DNA of 64,000 nt from Cheiracanthium punctorium (taxonomy: Eukaryota > Arthropoda > Arachnida > Araneae > Cheiracanthiidae): contig JAWZYV010006264.1 in the NCBI GenBank assembly GCA_038373885.1, positions 1 to 64,000 on the forward strand, in the 5' to 3' direction. The position numbers and the translations under genes are program-made. Positions 1-12,718 of the stretch are shown here, piece by piece; within the stretch, counting starts at the first letter, position 1, and every line of letters begins with the position of its first letter. A model generated the notes under the pieces. It did no database searches and was not told the DNA's origin. It worked only from the letters and a program-made list of their open reading frames with translations.

Positions 1-600
1 ATGATCATTCAAAAACATATAAAAATAAAAGAAATCAGCACACTTTGAAGGATTATCATCATTTATTTTATAGACAGATGTTATTAAACATGAGCCAATC
101 GATTATGCACAAAATAAAAGTAAATTCTGATGTATTCAAAAGTTAAGAAAAAAATCATCAAAAATTTATAAATATTGTATAAATATTGTTATGACTGCTT
201 CGTTCCCTTAAAACAACAACAATCTAATAGAATCGCTTAGAATGAAAGCATGAGACGATGATTTTCAGCATGTGCACATCATTACTTCAGCCAAATTTAA
301 AAAATGGATTATCTTCAGTAAAAAATGCATTCTGCTCTGTAGTTTGCTGAATACAGATCAGTAAATTTAGCGACAATGTATATTCAGATAGGAACATCCA
401 ATGCACGAGCAGCTCCAGTGAGCCATGGGGGACACCCCCCCCCCCCCCCCGAACATGGATTTCACACAGTCCAGAACGATTTCATACATTCAATGTGAAT
501 TTTGAGCAATTTTTGACCTATCTAAAAAGTCCAATGGGTCCCTATGAAAATTCAGACTGAAGCCACCTTTGATTCAACATATATTCATATGACTCCACCT
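1..600. other. Non-coding sequence, presumed intron of the ABCC gene
   Basis: AT-rich sequence with no supported gene. It has a run of 16 C at 435-450, of the kind often found near hAT ends here, but no matching partner or target duplication was found for it. Confidence 0.5.
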
Positions 601-1112
601 CAGGGCCGGTTCCCAGGGGGGGGGTCTCACAGCCCCTTCCCAACTTTATGAAAAAGTCCTTTTGTCGGCAAAATCATTAACTGCCAAAGGACTGTCGGCA
701 AATTTAAGCTTCGATCACCAATCTGTTAAGTATTCAGTGTATTAATTATCAGTTCTGCCGACAGTTTATTATAAGTTATAACACATCATGAACATAGTCT
801 TTCATTTTTCATTTTAGTGATTTACGTGCCAGTAAACAAATTCCCTTTCCCCCCCTCAAGCCAACTTCATTCCAGATCATTTCAGGGTAATGTAGTGTGT
901 ATTTAAGGCAAACTTGCGCATTGGGTGTGGAGGTGCTTCAGGCGAAGGACTGTTTAATGTGTATTCGCAGATCTGGAGAAAACCACCCAAAACTCCAGAA
1001 AATTGGTATATATTTTTGAGCATATATATAGGAGCATATTATTGGTATATATTGTCAGCAAATTTTGAATGTACCCCTCACCCTCCAAGATTTTTGCTGA
1101 AAACTAGCCCTG
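601..1112. mobile_element. Short non-autonomous hAT-like element (512 bp)
   Basis: It starts CAGGGCCGGTT and ends AACTAGCCCTG, giving imperfect inverted termini. The flanks are ctccacct (593-600) and cttcacct (1113-1120), an 8-bp target duplication with one mismatch, as expected of hAT elements. It contains a G-rich run after the left end and no transposase. Confidence 0.6.
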
Positions 1113-2010
1113 CTTCACCTTTTAGTAAAATGCTAAAAGAGTGAGATGATAAGTTTCTGAGATTTGTAGAAAAAGTAGTATTGGAAGAAGTTTATCTAAA
1201 TATCAAGAATAATTTGCCTCTCCAAAATTTTATAATCTGCATCCATGAATTATTTTTTAACACAGTGGTACTCCACCTTACTGGAATTTATACATCAGGA
1301 AAGTACTAAATGTGACTTTCCCAAAGAAGTGGATTAGACATGATAGCACAATACCATCAACCCCCTTGCTGATCAAATATTATTCAAATTGACTTTTTTT
1401 TTTAAGGTAAGGACCATGGGCGTCGGGAGGGGGAGTCAAACGGGTCACTTGACCCCCCCTGGAAAATGTGACCTTTTTTAAAAAAATTAGGCATCATATG
1501 CAGAAAATGTCACCCGCCCCTTTTCCGGAGTAGTATTCACCTTTTAACATACTGTAACAACTTGCTGTAAAATTTCTGTGAAAAAAAGATTATTTTCCTA
1601 ATTGCTGGTATGTTTCAACCAAGGACGAATTAAAGGGAAGGGACGTACACCCTTTCGTTAAAAAAATCAATTTAAAAACCCTATTTTACTTCCATAAAAT
1701 GGTTGTGTTTGTGTATGTGAATCTTCCAACTAACCTTCGTCCACCCCCACTCCCCTCACACACACACACACACATAAACAAAATTGCATTAATCCGTCGC
1801 AGATTTCAACACATGCGCAGCATCTTTATAGAAAATCACAACATTTTCATATTTTATCTTGTAATCTTAATTGTTCTAACATTAATATTTAAGATACATT
1901 CTTCGCCTGAATTGTACTTTTATCATTTCAAGTTTCTTATCAGTTTATTTGCCCCACATAGTTCTATAGTTTTATTTTTACATTCCATAATTGGCTTGTC
2001 AAGCGTATTT

Positions 2011-3010
2011 CCCAGACAGCACATAAGCTTAAATCAAGCTTGACATGTCTTTGAATTTGACTTATTAATACAAGCTTGGCAGTTCAATTCATTTTAAGCT
2101 TGCAGCAAGCTTGGAGATTACTAAAAAAATGAGTCAGCAAATATTTTCCCGCCGAACTTAAGTCATTTGAACTGTCAAGCTTGAATACAACTTGATTACT
2201 GCTTGATTTGAAAAGTCACATTCACATAACAAATAATTTATCATCAGTCATAACTGTACTTGACAATAGAATTTTTTTTAAAAGATTCTATATTTGCAAA
2301 TATTGAAATTCTTCAAAATAAAATAAAAATATAGTACAAAATTGATTTCAAAATCAGTCGTTTGTCTCGATTTTGGCCAATATTGCCCAACATGAGTGTT
2401 GCGATACTGAAAGTTTTAAAACGTGTGCTGCTTTTAAGTTTATATTATGCTTATTTCCCTATTAGTAGAATCTATAAATCACACATAACATTATTTTAAT
2501 TTTGATTCATCCCATAGAAAAATAAAAGAAACAGATCGGCTACGGCCAATACTGATCAATCTTGCAAAAAAAAAAAAAACGGCGTGACAACCATAACAGT
2601 CACTTCAAACTTTAGTCTTGTCACTGCGAGTGAGATTGGCATGGTGGTTACGACGCTGGCTTCCCACACCTTAGGTCATAATTAGATCTCCCGAGTTGAC
2701 ATCCCAGCAGCGGACGTAAGATGGAAACAGATTAAAAATAACTTGAAGTTTCAGCGGAGAGGGCGCTCCAGGTATTAAGACTTTTGTTGGGGGGGAAATT
2801 TTTTAAAGTTTCAATTAAGCTTGCTATGTCAAGCTTGATTCAAGCTTGCTATGTCAAGCTTAATGCAAGTTGGGCAAGTGTAAACTTGAACACTTGATTC
2901 AAGCTTGCATTAAGCTTACACGCTTGAAATTTTCAAGCTTAATTCAAGTTCATTGACTTGATAAATCAAGCTTACTGCAAGTTTGACGCAAATTTGCTGT
3001 GCTGTCTGGG
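2011..3010. mobile_element. 1000-bp DNA transposon with 13-bp inverted ends and AAGCTT-rich subterminal arrays
   Basis: The ends are CCCAGACAGCACA and its exact inverse TGTGCTGTCTGGG, 1000 bp apart overall. Within about 200 bp of each end there is a cluster of AAGCTT, mostly as CAAGCTTG: about 6 copies on the left and 8 on the right. Subterminal repeats of this kind are usually transposase-binding sites. The right flank begins TTAA, but the left flank is ATTT, so the target duplication is unclear and I do not assign a superfamily. The centre has a weakly tRNA-like stretch (about 2630-2715). No ORF. Confidence 0.7.
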
Positions 3011-3080
3011 TTAAAGAACTAAGTTTTTATTTTCTTTCTATTGTGTGTGTGTGTGAGAAAGAGAGATTATCAACAAACTA

Positions 3081-3905
3081 GATTCTACCCACGACTTCGT
3101 CCGCGTCGGCTTTAGAATTGGGTCCAGAGTGAAATGAAGCATGTGTGAATAACAGAAAAGAAATAGTTTGATGACACTAGCACTATAGACCAAAATAACC
3201 ATAAAAAATCTTTAAACTCGTTTCTGTAGTTACAGAGATATCCCTATAGCGTAATGTATAATAATTTTTTTTTAGTGTCCTTGTAAAAGAACTATTTATG
3301 CTATATGCATAAAAGGTATCCTATAATACTCAGGAGTAGTGCAGCTTACTATTAGTGAAAAAAAGTTTTAGAATCGGTTCAGTAGTTAAAGATATGTCCA
3401 TAGAGCGTAATGTATTGGAATCATTTTGAGTGTTTCTGTAAAAGAACGATTTATGCTATATCCGTGAAAGGTAGCCTAGAATACTCAGGTATAGTGTAGC
3501 TTTTTATCAGTGAAAAAAGTTTTAGAATCGGTTCAGTAATTACAGAGATACCCGAAGCGCGTAATGTAATTCTTATGAAAATCCCTGTAAAAGAAATATT
3601 TACGAAATATGTATGAGGGGTAGCCTATAATACTCAGGAATAGTGTAGCTCTCTATGTGTGAAAAAAAGTTTTAGAATCGGTTCAGTAGTTACAAAGATG
3701 CCCATAGAGCGTAATGTATTAGAATTGTTCTGAATGTCTCTGTAAAAGAATCATTTATGCGATATGCATGAAAGGTTGCCTACATGTTAATCCAGGTTAT
3801 AAGCTATCTTCATTCTAAATTTTATCCAAATCCGTTCAGCAGTTTTTGCATGATTGAGTTACAAACATCCAAACACACAAGCATACATATTTATAGTAGG
3901 ATTTG
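3081..3905 (+). repeat. Element built of about five 150-bp tandem units with a LINE-like 3' tail
   Basis: It begins TACCCACGACTTCGTCCGCG and ends in a tail reading CCGTTCAGCAG, then GAGTTACAAACATCC and ACACACAAGCATACATAT. In between, a roughly 152-bp unit recurs. Landmarks are TTTTAGAATCGGTTCAGTA and, where best conserved, CATAGAGCGTAATGTATT (at 3399 and 3703, two periods apart). The tail resembles 3' ends of RTE-type non-LTR elements known from arthropods (established family pattern, not checked by search). Non-coding. Confidence 0.6.
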
Positions 3906-5880
3906 AAAATTTATGAACTTCAAGAAACACGTTTGACTTAATTCTTTCTTATGCTTTTTATTTTGGTATAAAACTGACGTAATTTCCATGCCATTTCATG
4001 TTTTTTAAATGCACGCTATTCTGCAAATAGCATTTATGCTTTATTTCAAATGCATTGGTCATTGTATATTAACGACATTAACAATTCTACTGCATACAAC
4101 ATTCTCCATTCTAACAGATGAGACTGCCGACATTGTTGTGAAAGAACAATTATTCCTTTGTGTATATTTTGGCAAATCAGCACTACTGATAATTAAAGAA
4201 TTTCTAGGCTTCTCACAAATAACCGTACCATTACCGGAAACTTTCCGTAAAATTTTACGGAAATTCCTCGTTTATATTTGAATACAGAATAATTTCTGTG
4301 TATCAAGGGCCAGCGTTTCACTGGTACAAAATTTCTAGTGGAATAGAATTCCGTAAATATACGGCGTGGGGTGCTCCATACATCAGTTTTTGAGAATATT
4401 CGATCGGTACGATTAGTACAAAAATGATACAAAAAATATAGCACAAAGCGCTCCACGCTTTTTTCACAATAATACTATTTTTCGTTCATTAATTTATTTC
4501 TATATTAAGAATTATTTTTCGCTTTTCAGTTAGTTCAATTTATCACCAAAGCGTGTTTTTTGGTTTTTTAAACTATATTTTAAGTAAAATGAAGAGCTAC
4601 CAATGGTCGATGGAATAAGACACTGGTCGGGAACGCTCCGATGTCGTATTCACTATCGGAAATAACTTTTTTCCGACACGTCAGACAAAGGCGAAAACTT
4701 GCATTCCGATAACGAAGAGTAGAATTTGGATGGGTGTTTTATTGTGTGTATTATGGCGTGTTAAGCACTCCCACAAAAGAAACCCTTTCCCTGGCAAGGC
4801 TGACTCATCCTCCCTGCTAAAAAATACACTCCTTCCTTGATCAATTTCTCTCTATCCTCGGAAATTCTGAAGACAATGCATTTGTTTAAGAAAAAGGAGA
4901 GAAATCCGTGCGTTTTGATTGGTCGATCTGTCCCAGTGCCGAGATTGACCTAGCAGGTACAAAAATACTCACTTCTTTTATTCGACATTCATTGTGCTAA
5001 CACTAAATGGAAGGTCGCGGCTATTTTTCAGAAGAATTGGACTATCCGGGAGAGAGAACTATCCGTCACTGTTATTCTCCGATAACATCGTGGTAGAGTC
5101 CCTGAGTTCTGGCCTACCGCATGGCTGTCGATCTAACGGTGAGGAATTTTGAGCAGTTTCTCCACGTGAATACACATTAGAACCGATTAGTATGTCCTCT
5201 GCTCTAGGCATTCCTGCCTGTGGCAGAGAGTCCTAATGTGCTTTGCCTATAAAAAAGAGAAAAAAAAAGTACATTATATATTTGACTTGAATTTAGTTTG
5301 ATTTAACTTGACAATAGCCCCCAAATCTTAAGTCAAGTCCTTCATCTGGGTAATCAGCATGGCTTATTAGGCAGTCTACCGTTGTTGTTACTAATGCCCT
5401 CTGGCAACTTCAGAAAGGAGCCAGATCCTCCATATAGAACAGCGATGATCGAAAGAGAGTGGCTTCCAATTTAATGAGCCCCAGTGGGTGGAAGACCGAT
5501 TTAGCTCGGGGTCTCCCATCTACGGTCTCTGGGACCGATTTAGGTCGAGTTGAACAAAAATCAGATAAGAGACCTAGCACCTGGATCGGCTCAGAGGTAT
5601 TGTTTGAACATGGAGGACGTTGGAGTCACGAACAGATTTTACGTGTACGACCTCCCACTTGCGTACACAATAGGACTTTAGAAACTAGGCCGCATTTTGT
5701 CGGGGAGGATAAAAGCAGTTTTGCCAATTTTTCTTTTATTGGCCATCAAAATTTTCACGACGAATTTCCCACCACACGAATTTCCCACCCAATACTCCCA
5801 CCACGCAATGTATATATCTCAATAATTTTGTTTCAGATCGATTTTATCACTTCTTTCCCCCTCCCCCCGCCCAGTGACTG
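3906..5880. other. Unassigned interior of the 1415-5933 hAT element
   Basis: About 2 kb without a supported gene. The stretch 4600-5700 is less AT-rich than its surroundings and could be the remnant of another element, but I recognise no protein or RNA in it on either strand. Confidence 0.4.
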
Positions 5881-6162
5881 CAAGTATTTCCACATTTTGA
5901 CCCACCCTGGAAAATTTTCTGGCGACGCCCATGGTAAGGACACTAATAGTTGACCATTTAAGGGTGGTTCATTTCCTTTATTTAGTGCTTACACATAACT
6001 TTTGCCTGAATTTGTTGGTTGATTGTTTTAGAAACTGTACTACCTTATGTTAACCAATAAACAAAAACAATATTTGCTTTATACTCTTAGTGTTATTACA
6101 AATTGTTATGCATTTTATTTAAAAGCTTACTGATTTCCCATTTTTCCTTTTAGACTTTCACT

Positions 6163-6798
6163 TAGGGATGCAACGGATAGTGATTTTGCCAGATACGGAT
6201 ATCTCGCACTAAACATGTATTTAGTTATTGTGTTTTTTTCATTTTTTTTATATAATTTAGTTCATTTTTTTTTCAAATGATACTGCACAGTGCTTATAAT
6301 TAAACTTCCTCTATAAACCGCAGTCGATGGCTGAAAAAAAGGATGAGTAGATCGCCTCCAAATTTGCACATGGACCCTACATGGCATGGGCTTAAGTTTC
6401 TTTTTTTTTTTAGTTAAGAAAATGTCTGCTAGCGACACTTTGCAGCATGAAATCAACTCTAAATATTAGCCTAACTAGTTATAAATGAAAATGTGCTCAA
6501 AAACTACTGAACAAATGTTGAAATTGTGTGTTTAATTTGAATGATCCATTTCCAGTGTTAAATTTGCTGTTTTTTCAGTTAAGAAACATATTCCTCTGCT
6601 TTATGAATCACTTTATCAAGAATGTTCAAATATAATTTTCCATCCTGTCCCACGCATATTATAGATAGAATTTTAGTAGTATATAGCCGGATATCCCGCA
6701 GAGAAGTCGGATATCCGGTAGTTATGATTCCAATATCTGATGGTATTTTGGAATTGAAAAATCAGCCGGATACTTGTCGGATATCCATTACATCCCTA
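6163..6798. mobile_element. Short hAT element with TAGGGATG ends (636 bp)
   Basis: Ends TAGGGATGCAACGGATA and the inverse of TAGGGATGTAATGGATATCC, with several GGATATCCG-like motifs near the right end. Perfect 8-bp target duplication ctttcact at 6155-6162 and 6799-6806. No transposase, so non-autonomous. TAGGGATG termini are known in one branch of hAT elements. Confidence 0.82.
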
Positions 6799-7275
6799 CT
6801 TTCACTGTTGGGCATATTTATACCAGAGAGTAAAGGGCAATCCAGAGGCAACTCAGGGAAACTGGTTGATTTTGAGTGGGAAATTAGCCTAGAGGCTCTT
6901 AATAAGTGTTTGTGAAAAGCAAACTCGCAATCCTTATCAACCATCCCAAGCAATGGATGAGAAAATTTAACGCACAAGAGAATTGTCTAATGATCTTGTT
7001 TTGAATGAATATGTAATTAATCTCCACAGCAAATTCCTGAAAGAAAAGGGAAATATGAATGCCTAAATGAAGCAAAGTGAAAGCATCTAAGCAAAAGGAT
7101 TTTGATTGTAAACAGAAGACTCTGATAAAAACAAAATGCCTCACTGTGAAAATGCATTCGACACAGCACCATCTTTCCAAGGAAACCAGTAAAAAAAAAA
7201 AAGAAAAAGAAAAAAGGGGGCATTTTTTTTTCGATTGAATTAACAAAATTTTGTTACAACATAATATTCATTATA

Positions 7276-7525
7276 ACAAAAAAATTGATGACCCTGAGAG
7301 GTTCTTTGTAAGTTGAACTCACTGCATTGTAAAAAATATTGAACAGCGACATTTCAGATTAATTTTATATTACACATGGATAATATTTTTTTACAAACCA
7401 AATTGATTTTTAAATTGATGACCCCAAAGAGTTCTTTGTAAGTGAAACTCACTGTATTGTGAACAGCGACATTTCAGATTAATTTTATATTACACATACA
7501 TATTTTTTTTACAAGCCAAATTGTA
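7276..7525. repeat. Two-copy tandem duplication, about 120 bp per unit
   Basis: The unit from AATTGATGACCC through TTCTTTGTAAGT, AACTCACTG, GAACAGCGACATTTCAGATT to TTTTTACAA is present at about 7281-7400 and again at about 7412-7516, with small indels. Nothing links it to a coding sequence. Confidence 0.75.
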
Positions 7526-7544
7526 AATTTCTCCATCTCTGGAT

Positions 7545-7905
7545 GCACTGCTTGTGTCGACTGGGTAGACAAATTAGTCCTAAACTTTTCTAAGCATGTC
7601 AATGCTGACTGCTTCCATGGCTGCTATTATGAGTGTCTTCAATTTAGCTAATGTTCCTGGAAGAGGAGGCACACAAACATGGTCTTTTTTACAAAGAAGA
7701 AATTGCAAATTGTGAAGTCCAGCTATCAGAGAAGTAATATTTAACTGAATCATCACTTCCTAAATGACTGATAAATCAGTGAGGGGTGTAATTGTTTAAA
7801 CTACCAATTACTTCCTACCAATAAACTATTCAACCAAAACAGATTGAAATTTAAATATTTATGATATTTAGAATTTGGGTCATTCTTTTTGAAACACCCT
7901 GTGTA
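7545..7905 (-). mobile_element. Decayed mariner/Tc1-type transposon fragment
   Basis: On the minus strand, 7680-7545 translates to VCVPPLPGTLAKLKTLIIAA, then AMEAVSIDMLRKV and a stop. This resembles the C-terminal end of IS630/Tc1/mariner-superfamily transposases. About 200 bp upstream on the same strand is ACAGGGTGTTTCAAAAAG (7904-7887), a typical terminal sequence of such elements. Most of the transposase is missing, so this is an internally deleted relic. Family assignment is from memory of the pattern. Confidence 0.5.
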
Positions 7906-8722
<817 letters not shown>

Positions 8723-9359
8723 CTAGGAAGAGTATTTACATTTCACATAAAAAGAAATCTCTAATCTGACTAACCTTTAATTTTTATTCATGAAAGATGC
8801 ACATTTTCAACATAAATGTATAAGCATCAACCCATTGTTAAAAAAAGAACACTAATACCTTTGTGCAAAATACCCAAAAGTAACAAAGAAGTTGTACATA
8901 TGTTTCAAAAGATACAAAGGGTCTTTCTTTCAGTAAATTTTAACATAAAAGAAGTAATCAGTTACTTTTCTTTTGTGTAAATCCCTTTGTGTGATTTTTG
9001 TAATGTTAAGAGTATATTCAACCCAAAAGGACATTCATACAAGAATAATGAAGAGATACTGAAAATAAAGTTAAATTTTATGCAGAACTAAAATTGCTTA
9101 ACCAATCATAAACAGCTAGGAAAACAGAATTTCCTCAATAAAAGAATTCAACTGAATTAAGGTCTTTAAATGAAATTAATGATATGCATGAAATTTTATA
9201 AGAATTTATGCTGATCTGTGAGCCTCAATAGTGAAATATAGTTCTTATATACTGAGTTTTAAAATCCTACATACCATATTGGCAAATGCATACATGATAA
9301 ATTTTTACATTAATAATCAGTACAGCATAAAAATCCTGTAACAGCATTCATGTAGTTAC

Positions 9360-9553
9360 CCTGACATTCACTCGACCAGACCATTTCACCATCTCCCCAA
9401 GAAGAGCTGACAAGAGTGAGGACTTCCCAGCACCAACTTGACCAACCACAGCAACAAGAGAGCCTTCTTTCACACGGAAATTCAAATCTGTGAGAGCAGG
9501 TTCTTCATCTTTTGTCCATGAAAAAGTGCCATCTTCAATTATAACTGGGTCTT
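9360..9553 (-). CDS. ABCC/MRP transporter, exon with Walker A of NBD1
   Basis: Minus-strand exon of 194 nt. The acceptor is TTTAG (AG at 9555-9554) and the donor is GT at 9359-9358 (GTAACT). It encodes the start of nucleotide-binding domain 1: an aromatic A-loop region ([13 protein letters not shown]), the strand [16 protein letters not shown], and Walker [10 protein letters not shown], followed by LLSALLGEM. These residues bind and position ATP. The exon ends in phase 0 after the arginine of VNVR, so it runs directly into GSVAYVPQQ of exon 8546-8722. Spacing and order match MRP1-type transporters. No damage is visible, so the gene is probably functional. Confidence 0.93.
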
Positions 9554-11167
9554 CTAAACAAAACAAATACAGTAATTGTTAATTTAGGAGTTTTGTGAAG
9601 ATAAGGGTGATTCTCTAATGGAAAATAAAAGCATTTGAAACCTTTTCATAAACACATGGCAATCCCACAAAAACAACAAGAATTAACAATTTTCAAATAA
9701 CACAGCAATTAAAGAAACTAAAATATGACAGCAGAAATCAAATTTCAGGAAACTGTGCACTAGTCCATTTTTAGGACATGTAGTGTCTAAACATTTTACT
9801 CATTATTTTCTGAATGCATCAAACAATCACTAATGTATAAAAACTGATTAACTCAAGAATGAAGTAGTACAGATTTGAGGAGTTATTTTCTATATGCAAT
9901 GTTCGCATTACATAATGACCACATTATGCCTGTTAAAGACATTTCTATAGAAAATAAGACAAGAAAAAAATATGGGGGTACTTTTTTTCAAGTAATTTTA
10001 AAAAATCATACATCACAGTTATTCTTGATATGTTTATATATAGCAATGTAAATTTATTATTTTCACTATCAAATGATATGGATATATGTTAACAAAATAA
10101 CACTCAAAGAACTTGTGTTAAAAGATGACATAAATAAAAACTTAGTATAATAACACACATAAAAAGATACTTATTGAATAGTGTGTAATAGTAATATATT
10201 TATACTACTAGCAAGAACAGCTTCTTAGATTCATCAAATGTAACAAGCCTATCTGGAAGTAATTTAAACTATACTTGATTTCCCAAACTTGCATGTGCCC
10301 ATGATTTCTAAAACTTGCAAGTAAAGATTACAAATGATACTTACAATAACTGGAAAACCAAAATTTGAATTTTTCTTTTAAAGATCATTCAAAAATTGTT
10401 ATGATACATACAATTTAAGTGCATTTATAAACACATAACTTTTTTTTGGCTAAAATAAGAATAACAAAAATATTAGTACATCGTTTATAGATGTTACATA
10501 TTTAATTTTGCTTGGCATATTTTAAAAAATTAAATTTTAGAATGTAGACAAGTATAGAAATAGATCAGTTTCTCAGGGCTTAAAATTTTCCATACACTTT
10601 AATAGGACTGCACGAGATCTTTACCATGCTGATCACGTAATTCTAAGTTAGTTACATTTTACTACAAAGTTTGATATCAACCTGATAAGATTTCCCAACA
10701 ACTAATTTTTTTTTTCATCCTTTAAATTTTCCATCAATTATAACTTTGATATGAAGAAAATTCATAAATATAATAATTATTACCCTCCATTACTTAGTGT
10801 ATTTAAACTTAATTACAGTTGAACATGATCTGTTCACTAACTTCTAATCAAAAGAATTCAGCAGATAGGCAATTCATATTCACGTAAAATATCAATGCAC
10901 TATAAAAAAGCATCAAACAGTCAAGCCCTTTAAATCTAATCCTTCTAATGAAAAAAATTGATTTTTTTAAGAGTAAAAGACCAAATCAAAATGGTTGGAA
11001 AACTTATATAAATATATCAATTAAAACAAATATGGATACAAAATTTTTAAAACACTATCCAAAACAGCTAAAAATTAAGAAAAAAATGAAAATCTTCCTC
11101 TTACACCCAAAAATGAATCTCTCTTTCAAGAAATCCTTAGTTAACAATACCTAAAGATAAATAAAAC
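9554..11167. other. Original ABCC intron sequence left of the giant hAT
   Basis: About 1.6 kb, strongly AT-rich, with no coding frame of interest and no repeat ends. Together with the 13 nt 43759-43771 it seems to be what remains of the intron as it was before the hAT insertion at 11168-43750. Confidence 0.6.
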
Positions 11168-11995
11168 CAGTGGTGGGAAAAACTACTTTTTTTTTTGTAG
11201 CGAACTACAACTACCGCTACTTTTCGAAAAATGTAGCTAACTACAACTACTTTTTGAAAAATGTAGTTAGCTACACTACTTTTGAAATGTAGTCGCTACT
11301 TCGCTACTTTTTCGCTACTTTTAGGAGACAAATTTTGCTAACAGATTCTGTTTGCATTACATTCATATTTAAGAATATTTATATCCCAATTAGAGAAAAC
11401 TATTGATATCTTAATTAGAAAAAAACTATTGCACTAATAAACAACTACCAGGGGAGTGCTTGAGGAGGGCGGCAGGCCCCCTCAAGAAATGTAATGCAAT
11501 TATTAAAAAGGAGCTATTTTGAAACATTTCTTTTAACTTTAGAACAATAAAGTTTAAAATACCGAATCGTTCCCCTCCTCTCGAAATGAAAGCCTATATA
11601 TACGCTACTGACAACTACTGCTAATTATCAGGGTGCAAATTGACGGGGGGGATGCCGGGGATTGTCCCTGGCTGAAGAATGTAATATCCCTGGCTAGAGA
11701 AATATTAATGGATCCCTGCCAGGGATACTGTTTATCCCCTGTTGGAGAAATGTTAAAATTAGTCTCTGTCCTTGCAAATTCAACAGTACCAAACGATTTT
11801 AAGTATTGAAAATATATTCTTTTATTTACTAGACAAAAGAGCAAGTTATAAACATTCCTTTGAAATCGATATATACATGCCTGATGCCACTTCTAATTCT
11901 GAAATAAATTAAGATTGCGAAATGAACGAACAAGCGCTGTTCCACCGCGAGCAGAATTTGAGGGTAGACGTAGAATCGACATAGGCAGGAATATA

Positions 11996-12410
11996 TGTAG
12001 AATCCGAAGTTTCAATCAGAGCGCAGCTGCTTCACCCCTTCCTGTGAGACCCCCCCTGACGTGGGAGGTCACGTGATGTTTTGTTTTTCGTGGCTGGGAA
12101 TTCGGAAGAAGCGAGGAGGCAGTTAGAGAGAGTGAGGTTGACGGAGACGGAGAGAGTTTTGAACTGATATAGAACCTTTGCTTGCATGCCTGGGTGGCTT
12201 AATATTTGTGTTCTTTTTCAAGCAGTGAATCCTGTGTGGATGTTTTGTCTTCTTACCTAAGTGGTACCATAGTTCTGAGATACTTTTGTAAATATAATAT
12301 TAAATGTGTGTGTCCAAGTAACTTAGCCTCGTCATTGCGTACATGTCCTGCTTTTAATTAGAAGCACATAATAGTAATTCATCAATTCATAGGGTCAGTG
12401 TGACCCTATA
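11996..12410 (+). repeat. 5' LTR of the tropomyosin-bearing element
   Basis: Starts TGTAGAATCCGAAGTTTC and ends about GGGTCAGTGTGACCCTATA; the last bases are ambiguous because the flank is AT-rich. Contains GGGAGGTCACGTGATG and later ATAATATTAAATG. Confidence 0.8.
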
Positions 12411-12415
12411 GTCTT

Positions 12416-12434
12416 TGGGGACTTTTGCCGGGAT
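12416..12434 (+). promoter_or_regulatory. Candidate primer-binding site
   Basis: TGGGGACTTTTGCCGGGAT lies 5 nt after the 5' LTR. It resembles the tRNA-Pro-type primer-binding sites of some retroelements (TGGGGnCT...CCGGGAT). A second, similar block (TTCGGAACTTTTCGCCGGGA) follows at 12466-12485. Confidence 0.4.
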
Positions 12435-12718
12435 GTCGATGTCGATATCGAAAACCCTCTAGTTTTTCGGAACTTTTCGCCGGGATAGAATTAGAATTAG
12501 ATTCGATAGAATTGGATAGAATTTGATTAAATTGAAAAGAATAGAATTGAATAATTGTGAAGAATAATATGGAATATTGAATTGATTATTGTGTAAAGTA
12601 TCTGTGCTTCAAGGAAAGTTTTGTGTGCTCACATATCAGTTGTGGATTACCAGGGCGAGTTTGATCGCCGAAGACTGCAAACTGTAAGTACTCAATTTTT
12701 TTTTTTTTATCAGCAACC

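Larger units (their letters stand above)
1415..5933. mobile_element. hAT element with CATGGGCGTCG ends (4.5 kb, non-autonomous or gutted)
   Basis: The left end CATGGGCGTCG (from 1415) is inverted at the right end (CGACGCCCATG, to 5933). A perfect 8-bp duplication gtaaggac flanks it at 1407-1414 and 5934-5941. Both ends are followed inward by G/C-rich tracts and a TGACCC..CCTGGAAAA-like block. The interior hosts a CA microsatellite (1757-1774), the 1000-bp element at 2011-3010 and the repeated element at 3081-3905. No hAT transposase is recognisable; a 164-codon plus-strand frame at 5459-5953 runs through the right end and resembles nothing I know. Confidence 0.85.

Noticed and set aside
435..450. 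C run as a possible structured regulatory element
   Set aside because: C/G homopolymers are common here next to hAT ends; nothing ties this one to regulation.
2630..2715. tRNA-like sequence within the 1000-bp element
   Set aside because: Box A is plausible, but the box B candidate GAGTTGACATCC departs too far from consensus to call a SINE or tRNA.
5459..5953. 164-codon plus-strand frame
   Set aside because: It runs through the inverted end and target duplication of the hAT 1415-5933 and resembles no known protein; likely chance.
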